A stretch of DNA of 64,000 bases from assembly GCA_963839955.1 (NCBI GenBank), contig CAWIXB010000001.1, positions 1,054,001-1,118,000 on the forward strand. The letters run 5' to 3'. This document shows, piece by piece, positions 8,231 through 16,899 of this stretch. This DNA is from CAWIXB01 sp963839955. Its GTDB lineage: Bacteria > Actinomycetota > Actinomycetes > JACCUZ01. Each line of letters begins with the position of its first letter. Position 1 is the first letter of the stretch. Under the pieces are notes generated by a model, which did not search any database, was not told where the DNA came from, and saw only the letters and a program-made list of their open reading frames with translations. A program made the position numbers and the translations under genes.

Positions 8231-9499
8231 TTGTTCGCGACAGAGCTCGTCTGCTCGAACTGCGGGGAGCGGTACCCGGTTGGACCGCTGTTCCTCGGCT
8301 GTTCGAGCTGCCGGAACGGCGGTGTCGCCGGCGCGCTCGAGGTCGACTACGACTACGACCTGGCGGGAGTCGCGTTCAAGAAGGCGATCGGCAGCACAGG
8401 GACCGAGCGCGAGAGGATGTGGCGCTTCCGCGCCCTCCTGCCGGTCAGCGACCCGAAGGACGTCGTGACCTTGGGCGAGGGTGCAACGCCCCTTTTCCGG
8501 GTCGCTGAGGGAGGCGAGAACCCGCTCACGAACCTGTTCGTCAAGAACGAGGCGGCTAACCCGAGCGGAGCGTTCAAGGACCGTTTCCACAGCGTGTCGA
8601 TCTCCATGGCTGCGCAGATGGGCTTCGCGAAGGCGGTCGCCTCGAGCACGGGCAACCACGGTCTGAGCCTGGCTGCCTACGGGCGGGCTGCCGGCATGGC
8701 GACGACCGTCTTCGTCGATCCCCGGGCGCCGCTGCTGCAGCGCCAGGCCATGCAGATGCTCGGCGCCTCCGTCATCGTCAAGCGGGACCGTCGGGCGTCA
8801 CTGGCGGACTTCGTCGTGGAGCACGGCTGGTATCCGTCGACATATATGACGCCGATGCCGGTCAGCACCCCCTACGGCATGGAGGGCTACAAGGCCATGG
8901 CCTACGAGACGATGCTCGACCTCGGGAAGCCCCCTGACCACTTCTTCGTGCCGACCGCAGCCGGCGACGGCTTCTACGGTCCCTGGAAGGGCTTCCGCGA
9001 GCTGAGGCAGCTGGGGCTGTCCGACTCGGTGCCGCACATGCACGCGGTTCAGGCGCTGGGTGCGAACTGGCTGGCGAACACGGTGCGGAGCCGTGCGGAC
9101 CATGCGCTGGTCGATGCCGACGCAGACTCGCTGGCTCTTTCGATCGCCGACCCCACCGGCGGCTACATGTGCGTCCGGGCTGTCGAAGAGTCGAACGGCA
9201 GCGTCGTCGAGCTCTCTGAGATCGAGATCCAGACCGCGACGACGTTCCTGGCGAGCCGCGGGCTGATCGTCGAGACGGCCTCAGCCGCGGCCGTGGCCGC
9301 CGCGTGGAAGCTGTTCGAGCAAGGCCGGGTCGACAGGGACGCCTCGTGCGTCTGCGTCCTCACGGGAGCCGGGCTCAAGTGGCCGGAGACGGTCAGCCTG
9401 ATGGCCGGTGGGGCGCAGGAGGTCGTGGACCCGACGGACGAAGAGCTCCTGCTCGAGGCAACGCGATTGGCACCGTCGATGGCCGGGAGGTCCGCATGA
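8231..9499 (+). CDS. Fold-type II PLP enzyme, threonine-synthase-like, with N-terminal zinc ribbon
   Basis: A 422-residue protein of the TrpB/threonine synthase superfamily. A CxxC-x12-CxxC ribbon (Cys8, 11, 24, 27) precedes the fold. LGEGATPL and NPSGAFKDR carry the PLP lysine (Lys116), and SSTGNHGLSLAAYG binds the cofactor ring. TTG 8231 has AAGGAGAGG just upstream; TTG 8204 is an in-frame alternative. Relatives are threonine synthase and diaminopropionate ammonia-lyase or dehydratase-type enzymes that eliminate a beta-substituent and release ammonia. In a catabolic operon that also has RidA, a lyase or dehydratase role is more likely than threonine synthesis. The stop overlaps the regulator start in ATGA. 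Confidence 0.82.
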   Translation: MFATELVCSNCGERYPVGPLFLGCSSCRNGGVAGALEVDYDYDLAGVAFKKAIGSTGTERERMWRFRALLPVSDPKDVVTLGEGATPLFRVAEGGENPLTNLFVKNEAANPSGAFKDRFHSVSISMAAQMGFAKAVASSTGNHGLSLAAYGRAAGMATTVFVDPRAPLLQRQAMQMLGASVIVKRDRRASLADFVVEHGWYPSTYMTPMPVSTPYGMEGYKAMAYETMLDLGKPPDHFFVPTAAGDGFYGPWKGFRELRQLGLSDSVPHMHAVQALGANWLANTVRSRADHALVDADADSLALSIADPTGGYMCVRAVEESNGSVVELSEIEIQTATTFLASRGLIVETASAAAVAAAWKLFEQGRVDRDASCVCVLTGAGLKWPETVSLMAGGAQEVVDPTDEELLLEATRLAPSMAGRSA

Positions 9500-10269
9500 C
9501 TGCCATTACGCCGCCGCCACCCCGACAGGCGGCCAAGCAGGGCCATGCCATCGACGCGATCCTCAGGCAGGCCATTCGTCGCGGGGTGCTGCCGCCTGGC
9601 GCGCCGCTCGTCCAGGAGTCGCTCGCCGAGCAGCTCGGGGTGAGTCGCATACCGGTACGCGAGTCGTTGCGTGCCCTGGAGGCAGAGGGTCTCGTCGTCT
9701 TCACCGGCCAGGGTGCGGTGGTGACCGAGCTCTCGGCCACGGAGATCCAGGAGCTCTACTCCCTCCGCATCCTGCTGGAGATGGCCGTGGTGGACGCCAT
9801 CGTCTCGAACATCCGACCACCACAGCTACGCCGCTTGAAGTCGCTGGTGGAGGCCATGGACGAGTTCACCGAGAAGGAGGATCGCCTGCGCTGGGCCGAG
9901 TCGAACTTCGAGTTCCACGACAACTTGGGCAAGACGTCGGGCATGGAGCATCACCAGCGTCTCTCCCGCCAGGTGCTCATGCTCACCGAGACCTACTCGC
10001 GGTGGTTCGTGTTCGGTCTTGGCGGTCAGGCGGAGTCGCAGGCGGAGCATCACGTCATGATCGCCGCACTCGAGACCGGCGACGCACAGTCGTTGCGCGA
10101 TGCACTGCAGAAGCACTCGACCCGAGGCCGTGAGGGTCTGCTGGCGTTCCTCTCGGACCGAGAAGCAGAAGTGCCTCTCGACGCACCGGTCGACGAGATC
10201 CTGGAGCGACTTGCTGCCGGTACGAGGGCGAAGAAGCAGCCCCCGCGCGGAGTCGGGGGGAGGAAATAG
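9496..10269 (+). CDS. GntR family transcriptional regulator, FCD subfamily
   Basis: A 257-residue regulator. The N-terminal winged helix (AIDAILRQAIRRGVLPPGAP, LAEQLGVSRIPVRESLRALE, then a wing ending FTGQGAVVTEL) is classic GntR. The all-helical C-terminal half (LYSLRILLEMAVVDAI, FHDNLGKTSG, HHVMIAALETGD) is the FCD ligand domain, which often binds a metal plus a carboxylate. ATG 9496 lies in an ATGA overlap with the PLP gene and has GGGAGG 5 bases upstream. Encoded inside the operon, it most likely senses the substrate or an intermediate and binds the palindrome at 3903-3918, which would make it autoregulated. Confidence 0.93.
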   Translation: MTAITPPPPRQAAKQGHAIDAILRQAIRRGVLPPGAPLVQESLAEQLGVSRIPVRESLRALEAEGLVVFTGQGAVVTELSATEIQELYSLRILLEMAVVDAIVSNIRPPQLRRLKSLVEAMDEFTEKEDRLRWAESNFEFHDNLGKTSGMEHHQRLSRQVLMLTETYSRWFVFGLGGQAESQAEHHVMIAALETGDAQSLRDALQKHSTRGREGLLAFLSDREAEVPLDAPVDEILERLAAGTRAKKQPPRGVGGRK

Positions 10270-10272
10270 CAG

Positions 10273-12363
10273 ATGTCGAGCGTCACGGAGCAGGACAGCT
10301 GCCGCATCGCGGTCGACATCGGCGGCACGTTCACCGACCTCGTGATGATGCGTGGTAGTCGTCCGGTCGCCAACGTCAAGGTCCTGACCACGCCCGAGGA
10401 TCCGTCGATCGCGGTAGCGACGGGCGTCTCCAAGCTGCTCGAGGGTGGGTCCGCGGAGTCCGTGCGCGAGATCGTGCACGGGACAACCCTCGCGACGAAC
10501 GCCTTGATCGAGCGCAAGGGCGCGAGGACGGCGCTGGTGATCACCAAAGGCTTCCGCGACGTACTGATCATCCGCAGAGAGCTGCGGTACGACCTCTACG
10601 ACCTGTTCCTGGACATGCCCGACCCGCTCGTGCCCCGCCGGAGAACCTGGGAGGTGCCTGAGCGGGTCATCGCCGACGGGTCGATCGACATTCCGCTCGA
10701 TCTCGACGAGGTGAGACACGTCGCTCGACAACTGGGCGGTGACGGCATCGAGTCGGTGGCCATCTGCCTGCTCCATTGCTACAAGAACCCCGTTCATGAG
10801 CAGGAAATCGCGGCGATCTTCCGGGAGGAGCTACCCGACGTCTACCTGTCGATTGCCAGCGAGGTGTCGCCAGAGTTGGGTGAGTACGCGCGGACGTCGA
10901 CCGTCGTGGCCAACGCCTACGTACGACCGTTGATTGCCCGATACCTGGAGATGCTCGAGACCAAGCTGTACGGACTGGGCATACGTGGGCCTCTGCGGAT
11001 CATGCTGTCAACCGGTGGGGGAGGACTCGCCGGGGTCGAGACAGCCAAACGGTTCCCCGTGCGTCTTCTGGAGTCCGGTCCGGCAGCAGGGAGCATATCT
11101 GCGGGCTTCTGGGCGTCGCAGGCCGGCTACGAGGACGTGTTGGCATTCGACATGGGCGGCACGACCGCCAAGGCGTGCCTCATCGAACGAGGGCGCCCGC
11201 TCGTGGCGCGAGAGTTCGAGGCCGCTCGTGTCTACCAACAGAAGAAGGGCAGCGGGCTGCCCTTGCGCATTCCGGTCATCGATCTGATCGAGGCAGGCGC
11301 GGGCGGAGGAAGCATCGCGCGGATCGGCCCGTTCGGGCTTCCGCGGGTCGGCCCGGACAGCACAGGCGCGATGCCGGGTCCGGCCTGCTACGGCGCAGGA
11401 GGCATTCATCCCACGGTCACCGATGCGGATCTCGTCCTGGGCTACCTGCGGCCGGACTTCTTCCTCGGCGGCGACATGAAGCTGAACCCGGAACTGGCAC
11501 GCGAGGCGATCAGCCCGCTCGCACTCGAGCTGAAGCTCTCGATCGAAGACACGGCGGCGGCAATCCATCGCGTCGTCAACGAGGGGATGGCGAGCGCTGC
11601 CCGGATGCATGCGGTGGAGCGAGGACGGGACATCCGCCCGTTCGCCCTTGTCGCCACGGGTGGTGCCGGCCCCGTCCACGCATGGGGAGTTGCCATTGGG
11701 CTGGGGCTCAACGTCGTGATCTACCCGCCGAACGCCGGGGTCGCCTCCGCGTTCGGGATGCTCACAGCGGCGCCTGGGTTCGAGTTCGCCAGGAGCCTGC
11801 CCTCGCTCCTGAGCGACGTCGACTGGCCAGAGGTCAGGAACGCACTGACCGCGATGAGCGATGAAGGAAGACGTCAGCTCGGACAAGCGGGTGTACCAAC
11901 CGAGTCGGTCCGCGTGACCTTGCGCGTCGACGTGCGTTACCAGGGACAGGGGGACACGATCCCCGTCGACCTGGGCGAGGTGCTGGGCGATGACCCGGCG
12001 CGACAGATCGAAGGTGCCTTCGAGGCGACCTACGTCACCCTCTACGGCCGCAAGCCGCCGGGTGTCGAGACGGAGGTCATGACCTGGCGGGCCCGCATCA
12101 CCGGACCTGCACCCACCGTCGACGTCCGGATCCGTCCCGGTGACGTGGTCACCGCGTCAACGATGTTCAGAGACGTCTGGTTCGCCGAGACCGGGTTCAC
12201 GCAGGCACAGGTGCTGGACCGCTACTCGCTCCGGCCGAGCACCAAGATTCTCGGGCCGGCCGTGGTCGAGGAGCGCGAGTCGACAGCGGTCATCGGACCG
12301 GGTGGAGCGGGTTACGTCGATGCGTTCGGAAACCTTGTCGTGGAGGTCAACCGTGGCGCCTGA
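10273..12363 (+). CDS. hyuA: Hydantoinase/oxoprolinase subunit A (HyuA family)
   Basis: A 696-residue subunit of the ATP-dependent cyclic amide hydrolases (N-methylhydantoinase, 5-oxoprolinase; acetone carboxylase is a relative). Actin-like ATPase motifs are visible: VDIGGTFTDLVM near residues 14-25, HGTTLATNALIERKG, the central DMGGTTAK, and ATGGAGPVHA. GGAGG precedes the ATG at 10273, three bases after the regulator stop. It overlaps hyuB by 11 bases, so the two subunits are made together. ATP cleavage would drive opening of an imide, hydantoin or lactam ring; which one cannot be told. Confidence 0.93.
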   Translation: MSSVTEQDSCRIAVDIGGTFTDLVMMRGSRPVANVKVLTTPEDPSIAVATGVSKLLEGGSAESVREIVHGTTLATNALIERKGARTALVITKGFRDVLIIRRELRYDLYDLFLDMPDPLVPRRRTWEVPERVIADGSIDIPLDLDEVRHVARQLGGDGIESVAICLLHCYKNPVHEQEIAAIFREELPDVYLSIASEVSPELGEYARTSTVVANAYVRPLIARYLEMLETKLYGLGIRGPLRIMLSTGGGGLAGVETAKRFPVRLLESGPAAGSISAGFWASQAGYEDVLAFDMGGTTAKACLIERGRPLVAREFEAARVYQQKKGSGLPLRIPVIDLIEAGAGGGSIARIGPFGLPRVGPDSTGAMPGPACYGAGGIHPTVTDADLVLGYLRPDFFLGGDMKLNPELAREAISPLALELKLSIEDTAAAIHRVVNEGMASAARMHAVERGRDIRPFALVATGGAGPVHAWGVAIGLGLNVVIYPPNAGVASAFGMLTAAPGFEFARSLPSLLSDVDWPEVRNALTAMSDEGRRQLGQAGVPTESVRVTLRVDVRYQGQGDTIPVDLGEVLGDDPARQIEGAFEATYVTLYGRKPPGVETEVMTWRARITGPAPTVDVRIRPGDVVTASTMFRDVWFAETGFTQAQVLDRYSLRPSTKILGPAVVEERESTAVIGPGGAGYVDAFGNLVVEVNRGA

Positions 12364-14056
12364 TGAGGGATTCGACCCCGTCACCCTCGAGATCCTGTGG
12401 AGCCGGCTGGTCACGGTCACCAACGAGCAGGCTGCGACTCTCCAGCGGACGTCGTTCACACCCATCGTCAGAGACTCCGGCGACCTGTCGGCGGCCGTCT
12501 TCGACGAAGAAGGCCGGATGATGGCCCAGGCCGTCACCGGCACGCCCGGCCACATCAACTCCCTGGCGACGGCGATGCACCACTTCCTCGCCGCTCATCC
12601 GGCAGACACGCTGCGCGAGGGCGACGTACTGATCACCAACGACCCTTGGCAGACATCGGGGCAGCTCAACGACTTGTCGGTGGTCACACCGGTCTTCCGG
12701 GGCGGCCGGGCGATCGGCTTCTTTGGCAACGTGTGCCATGCGATGGACATCGGCGGTCGGGGGCTGTCCGCCGACGCGTCGGAGCTCTTCGAGGAGGGCC
12801 TCCTCATACCGATCACGAAGCTCTACGACCAGGGACGCGAGAACACCGAGCTCCTCCGGCTGCTGGCGGCCAACGTACGTGCGCCCTTTGAGGTGCGGGG
12901 CGACATCGAGGCGCAGGTGGCCGGAAACCGCACGGGCGTCGATCGCCTCCTCGCCTACCTGGACGAGTTCGGGCTCGACGATCTGCGGGTCCTGTCCGCG
13001 GAGATCCGCGGGCGTTCCGAGCTGGCGACTCGTGCAGCAATCAGCGCGTTGCCTGAAGGTGACTACGAGAAGACGATCTACACGGACGGACTGGATGAGC
13101 CGGTGCGCATCCAGTGCAGGGTGTCGATCCGGGGCGACGAGATCCACGTCGACTACGCGGGCTCGTCGGAACAGATCGAAAAGGGGATGAACGTCGTCCT
13201 CAACTACACCGCCGCGTATACCAGCTATGCGCTGAAGTGTCTCGTCACTCCGGAGGTCCCGCACAACGACGGAAGCTTCCGTCCGGTGACGGTGACGGCG
13301 CCCGAAGGCAGCATCCTCAACCCACGTCGTCCTGCAGCCGTGGCGGCGAGGCACGTCGTCGGCCACTTCCTGCCCCACGCGATCTTTGGCGCTCTGGTCG
13401 ACGTCATACCGAACCGGGTGATCGCCGAGGGTGCGGGCAACGTCTGGCTCACCACGACCCGAGGGGTCGGACGCGATCGATTCATCATGGTCTTCTTCGC
13501 CGCCGGCGGCATGGGCGCGCGGCCCTCGAAGGACGGCCTGTCCTGTCACAGCTTCCCGAGCGGGATCGCGACGGCGCCGGTCGAGATCATCGAGACCAGC
13601 TCACCCCTGCTGTTCCGGCGGAAGGAGCTGCGCGTCGACTCCGGTGGGGCAGGCCGGTATCGCGGCGGTCTGGGTCAGTCGATCGAGGTGGATGTGCTGA
13701 CGGACGAGGACTTCGTCGTGTCCTCCCTCTCCGATCGCATGCGGTTCGCGGCGGAGGGCTACCTCGGCGGCGGGAATGGGGGCTTCGGTGGGTTCAGGAC
13801 GTCGACAGGGGATCGCCCGAACATCAAGATGTCGCAGCGGTTCCCACCCGGCACCTCGTTCATCCTCGACCTTCCCGGCGGGGGCGGCTTCCACGACCCG
13901 CTCGAACGTGACCCGAGCGCGGTCGGCCTCGACGTCGCTGAAGGCTTCGTCAGCGTCGAGGCCGCCCGGCGCGACTATGGCCTCGACGTGACGCCAGCCG
14001 GCGAAGTCATCGGATCCGTCCCGGGTCGCCGAACGGCCGTCGAAGGTCCGTCATGA
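12353..14056 (+). CDS. hyuB: Hydantoinase/oxoprolinase subunit B (HyuB family)
   Basis: A 567-residue partner of HyuA. Family segments include TLEILWSRL, SGDLSAAVFDEEGRMMAQ, GTPGHIN and GDVLITNDPWQTSGQLNDL, then a Gly-rich end (LPGGGGFHDPLERDP). GTG 12353 has GGAGGT about 6 bases upstream and lies inside the hyuA end; plus-strand coding continues further upstream in this frame but has no family similarity. In this family subunit B carries the ring-opening half-reaction using the intermediate activated by subunit A. The stop overlaps the following FmdB start (ATGA). Confidence 0.93.
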   Translation: MAPDEGFDPVTLEILWSRLVTVTNEQAATLQRTSFTPIVRDSGDLSAAVFDEEGRMMAQAVTGTPGHINSLATAMHHFLAAHPADTLREGDVLITNDPWQTSGQLNDLSVVTPVFRGGRAIGFFGNVCHAMDIGGRGLSADASELFEEGLLIPITKLYDQGRENTELLRLLAANVRAPFEVRGDIEAQVAGNRTGVDRLLAYLDEFGLDDLRVLSAEIRGRSELATRAAISALPEGDYEKTIYTDGLDEPVRIQCRVSIRGDEIHVDYAGSSEQIEKGMNVVLNYTAAYTSYALKCLVTPEVPHNDGSFRPVTVTAPEGSILNPRRPAAVAARHVVGHFLPHAIFGALVDVIPNRVIAEGAGNVWLTTTRGVGRDRFIMVFFAAGGMGARPSKDGLSCHSFPSGIATAPVEIIETSSPLLFRRKELRVDSGGAGRYRGGLGQSIEVDVLTDEDFVVSSLSDRMRFAAEGYLGGGNGGFGGFRTSTGDRPNIKMSQRFPPGTSFILDLPGGGGFHDPLERDPSAVGLDVAEGFVSVEAARRDYGLDVTPAGEVIGSVPGRRTAVEGPS

Positions 14057-14334
14057 CCATCTACGAGTTCGGGTGCGTCGGCTGCGGGACGTTCGACATG
14101 GACTTCCCGATGGGCGAGGCGACCAGCGCCACGCCCTGCCCTCGCTGCCGCCGGGATGCGAGGCGGGTCTTCAGTCCTCCCTTGGTCCGCAGGCTCACCT
14201 CCTCGACCGTTGGTCACCTGGACCGAGCGGCGGCCAGCGCCGACCGACCGAGCGTCGTGACCTCGGCTCCACCCAAGCTCGTCCGGCCTGCGCCGGCACG
14301 AGATTCGTGGTTCCCGCCCTTGCCCAAGCCCTGA
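14053..14334 (+). CDS. fmdB: FmdB-type zinc ribbon protein
   Basis: A 93-residue protein with a CxxC-x21-CxxC zinc ribbon in its first 36 residues (GCVGCGTF and CPRCRRDARRVFSPP), as in the FmdB / CxxC_CxxC_SSSS family. The rest is Pro/Ala/Ser-rich and probably unfolded. FmdB was named from its position next to the formamidase gene fmdA and proposed to regulate it; here too fmdA follows directly. ATGA overlap with hyuB shows coupling. Its biochemical role is not established. Confidence 0.85.
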   Translation: MTIYEFGCVGCGTFDMDFPMGEATSATPCPRCRRDARRVFSPPLVRRLTSSTVGHLDRAAASADRPSVVTSAPPKLVRPAPARDSWFPPLPKP

Positions 14335-14363
14335 GCGTGTGCCCCCGAGATCGGAGAAGTGCC

Positions 14364-15611
14364 GTGCCGGATGTCGTGTTCACGATCGACCAGAGCAAGT
14401 CCATGCGCGAGCAGGCGGTGCCCGGGCACAACCGCTGGCATCCAGACATCCCACCCGCGGTCACCGTCAAGCCCGACTCCGACATCCGCATCGAGTGCCG
14501 TGAATGGACGGATGGCCAGATCGGAAACAACGACTCCGCCAATGACGTTCGCGACGTCGATCTGAGCGGATGTCACATGCTCAGCGGGCCCATTGGAGTC
14601 GAAGGCGCTGAGCCGGGCGATCTGCTCGTCGTCGACATCCTCGATCTCGGACCAGTGCCGCAGGAGGTCGGCGAGGCGCCCGGACAGGGCTGGGGGTACA
14701 CGGGAATCTTCGCCAAGCAGAACGGTGGCGGCTTCCTCACGGACTACTACCCGGACGCCTACAAGGCGATCTGGGACTTCAGTGGGCAGTCAGCGACGTC
14801 TCGACACCTCCCTGGCGTCCGCTTCACCGGGATCACTCACCCCGGGCTGTTCGGCACCGCGCCGTCGGCAGAGCTGCTCGCTCGATGGAATGCCCGCGAG
14901 AGAGCGCTCATCGCCACCGACCCCCAACGCGTGCCGCCGCTCGCACTTCCCCCGCTCGAGGCCAGCACGCTGGGAGGCAGGCTGGACGGACGCGACCTTC
15001 AGGCGATCGCGAGGGACGGCGCCCGAACCGTCCCGCCGCGAGAGAACGGCGGGAACCACGACATCAAGAACTTCAGCCGGGGCTCTCGCGTGTTCTATCC
15101 CGTCCATGTACCGGGCGCCCTGTTGTCCGGTGGTGACCTGCACTTCAGCCAGGGGGACGGCGAGATAACGTTCTGCGGCGCCATCGAAATGGGCGGCTTC
15201 ATCGACTTCCATGTCTCGCTGATCAAGGGTGGCATGGCGACCTATGGCGTCACGACCAACCCGGTGTTCCTCCCCGGCAACGTCGAACCGCGGTACACGG
15301 AGTTCATGAGCTTCATCGGCATCTCGGTCGATCACGCCAGCAACACGAACTACTACAACGACGCGACGTTGGCCTACAAGAACGCGTGCCTGAACGCCAT
15401 CGAGTACCTCAAGAAGTTCGGCTACAGCGGGGAACAGGCGTATCTCCTGCTTGGCGCCGCGCCCGTAGAGGGCCGGATCAGCGGCGTGGTCGACATCCCG
15501 AACGCATGCTGCTCGCTCTACATCCCCACAGCCATCTTCGACTTCGACGTTCGCCCCGGTGCTGCGGGCCCGGTCCTGGCTGACAGAGGCAGTTGTGCCG
15601 TCTCGAGCTAG
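14364..15611 (+). CDS. fmdA: Formamidase/acetamidase family amidohydrolase
   Basis: A 415-residue enzyme of the FmdA/AmdA family, which hydrolyses formamide or other short amides to ammonia and an acid in the cytoplasm. Recognisable stretches are FTIDQSKS, GHNRWHPDIPP, GDLLVVDILDLGP, RFTGITHPGL, PPRENGGNHDIKN, PGALLSGGDLHFSQGDGE and CGAIEMGG, all in family order. GTG 14364 has GGAGAAG upstream and gives the normal family length of about 410. It overlaps ridA by 17 bases. The true amide may be larger than formamide; in this operon it probably completes removal of nitrogen after ring opening. Confidence 0.92.
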   Translation: MPDVVFTIDQSKSMREQAVPGHNRWHPDIPPAVTVKPDSDIRIECREWTDGQIGNNDSANDVRDVDLSGCHMLSGPIGVEGAEPGDLLVVDILDLGPVPQEVGEAPGQGWGYTGIFAKQNGGGFLTDYYPDAYKAIWDFSGQSATSRHLPGVRFTGITHPGLFGTAPSAELLARWNARERALIATDPQRVPPLALPPLEASTLGGRLDGRDLQAIARDGARTVPPRENGGNHDIKNFSRGSRVFYPVHVPGALLSGGDLHFSQGDGEITFCGAIEMGGFIDFHVSLIKGGMATYGVTTNPVFLPGNVEPRYTEFMSFIGISVDHASNTNYYNDATLAYKNACLNAIEYLKKFGYSGEQAYLLLGAAPVEGRISGVVDIPNACCSLYIPTAIFDFDVRPGAAGPVLADRGSCAVSS

Positions 15612-15990
15612 CCGCAGGCACGCGGTCGTCTCTCCGTCTGCCCCTGCGCCAGCCGGGACCTACAGCCAAGCGATCAAATCCGGTGAGCTCGTCTTCCTGG
15701 CCGGTCAGACACCCAGGCTCGTGGACGGCACACGGTTGACGGACGCACCCTTCGATGTCCAGGCGCGTCAGACGCTCGAGAACCTGGACGCGGTGGCGCG
15801 GGCTTGCGGGGCAGGAATCGCGGACGCGGTCATGGTCACCGTCTATCTGGGGAACCCGGCCAACGCCGCAGCCTTCGATGCGGTGTGGCGCGAGTTCGTG
15901 ACGAAGCCCTTCCCCGCCCGGGCGATCGTTCAGTCGGACCTTCCGGGCGTGGCGCTCGAGGTCACGGCCATCCTGGCAGCGCCCGGATGA
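15595..15990 (+). CDS. RidA family enamine/imine deaminase
   Basis: A 131-residue YjgF/RidA protein. The usual pattern GTYSQAIKSGELVFLAGQTP opens the fold and FPARAIVQSDLP carries the conserved substrate-binding Arg, followed by the GVALEV glutamate. RidA proteins hydrolyse 2-aminoacrylate and related imines released by PLP dehydratases/lyases, protecting other PLP enzymes. GTG 15595 with GAGG 5 bases upstream is chosen. It overlaps fmdA by 17 bases. Its presence beside a fold-II PLP enzyme supports an eliminating reaction in the pathway. Confidence 0.87.
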   Translation: MPSRASRRHAVVSPSAPAPAGTYSQAIKSGELVFLAGQTPRLVDGTRLTDAPFDVQARQTLENLDAVARACGAGIADAVMVTVYLGNPANAAAFDAVWREFVTKPFPARAIVQSDLPGVALEVTAILAAPG

Positions 15991-16009
15991 GCAGGTAGGA
16001 CGAGACCTC

Positions 16010-16885
16010 GTGCAACTGGCGACGATCGTCAATGGTGAGCGTCGAACGGCGGTTGCCGTGGACGACGTGCGCGGCGTCGTCCGGTTGACCGATCTTCGTC
16101 CGGCGATACAGGGCAGCGCCATGGCCGCCTTGTCTCGACTGTCTCCGGACAGGCTGCGACGGCGCGTTGCCCAGGCCGACGACGGGTGGTTTCGTTCCGT
16201 GGGGGACGTGCGATTCACGGCTCCCTACCTGCGGCCGCGAAAGATCTGGGGCATCGGGCTGAACTACCGGGAACATGCTGCAGACCTGGCCGCGACTGCT
16301 CCCGGAGACGAACCAGCCTCGTTCATGAAGGGCGATCACACGATCGTTGGTCCGGGCGATCCGATCGTCCTGCCGTGGCAGAGCAACCGGGTGACCGTGG
16401 AGGCCGAACTCGGGTTGGTCATCGGCAGGTACTGCGAGAACGTCGGTGTGGACCGCGCGATGGACTACGTCTGGGGTGTCTGTCCAGTCCTCGACCAGAC
16501 GGCCGAGGACATCCTGCAGCGCAACCCCAGGTTCTTGACCCGAGCGAAGAACTTCCCGAGCTTCTTCTCGTTCGGCCCGGGGATCGTGCCCATGGACGAC
16601 GTGTATGAGCGCTTCGCGGACCTCACCACCGTCGAGGTCTCCACGGTGGTGAACGGCGACACCCGGCGAAGCAACGTCGTCGCCAACATGACATTCGATC
16701 CGAGTTTCCTCGTGAGCTTCCACAGCCAGGTCATGCCACTCTTTCCCGGTGACATCATCTCGACGGGAACGCCCGGCGCCCTTCAGGTGCACCCGGGTGA
16801 CAGCGCCGAGTGCCGGATACCCGGCGTGGGGACTCTCACGAACCCGGTGATCGGCGGCGGAGTCAGAGTCCACCAACCGGGGTAG
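16010..16885 (+). CDS. FAH family hydrolase, last gene of the accessory operon
   Basis: A 291-residue FAH-superfamily enzyme with a longer N-terminal cap than the gene at 234-1052. Motifs: GIGLNYREHAADL, the metal-site stretch VEAELGLVIG, a central SFGPGIVPMDD and the ending GDIISTGTPGAL. Members act on 2-oxo or 1,3-dicarbonyl acids. The last dozen residues (GGGVRVHQPG) run up to the edge of the decayed methyltransferase gene and may be partly novel sequence from the junction. It is the likely terminal step that feeds a small acid to central metabolism; the substrate is unknown. Confidence 0.86.
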   Translation: MQLATIVNGERRTAVAVDDVRGVVRLTDLRPAIQGSAMAALSRLSPDRLRRRVAQADDGWFRSVGDVRFTAPYLRPRKIWGIGLNYREHAADLAATAPGDEPASFMKGDHTIVGPGDPIVLPWQSNRVTVEAELGLVIGRYCENVGVDRAMDYVWGVCPVLDQTAEDILQRNPRFLTRAKNFPSFFSFGPGIVPMDDVYERFADLTTVEVSTVVNGDTRRSNVVANMTFDPSFLVSFHSQVMPLFPGDIISTGTPGALQVHPGDSAECRIPGVGTLTNPVIGGGVRVHQPG

Positions 16886-16899
16886 GCGAGGAGCGACCC

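Noticed and set aside
8231..9499. Threonine synthase of the biosynthetic pathway (thrC)
   Set aside because: It sits in a catabolic operon without hom/thrB and next to RidA; sequence alone does not prove either, so no thrC symbol was given.
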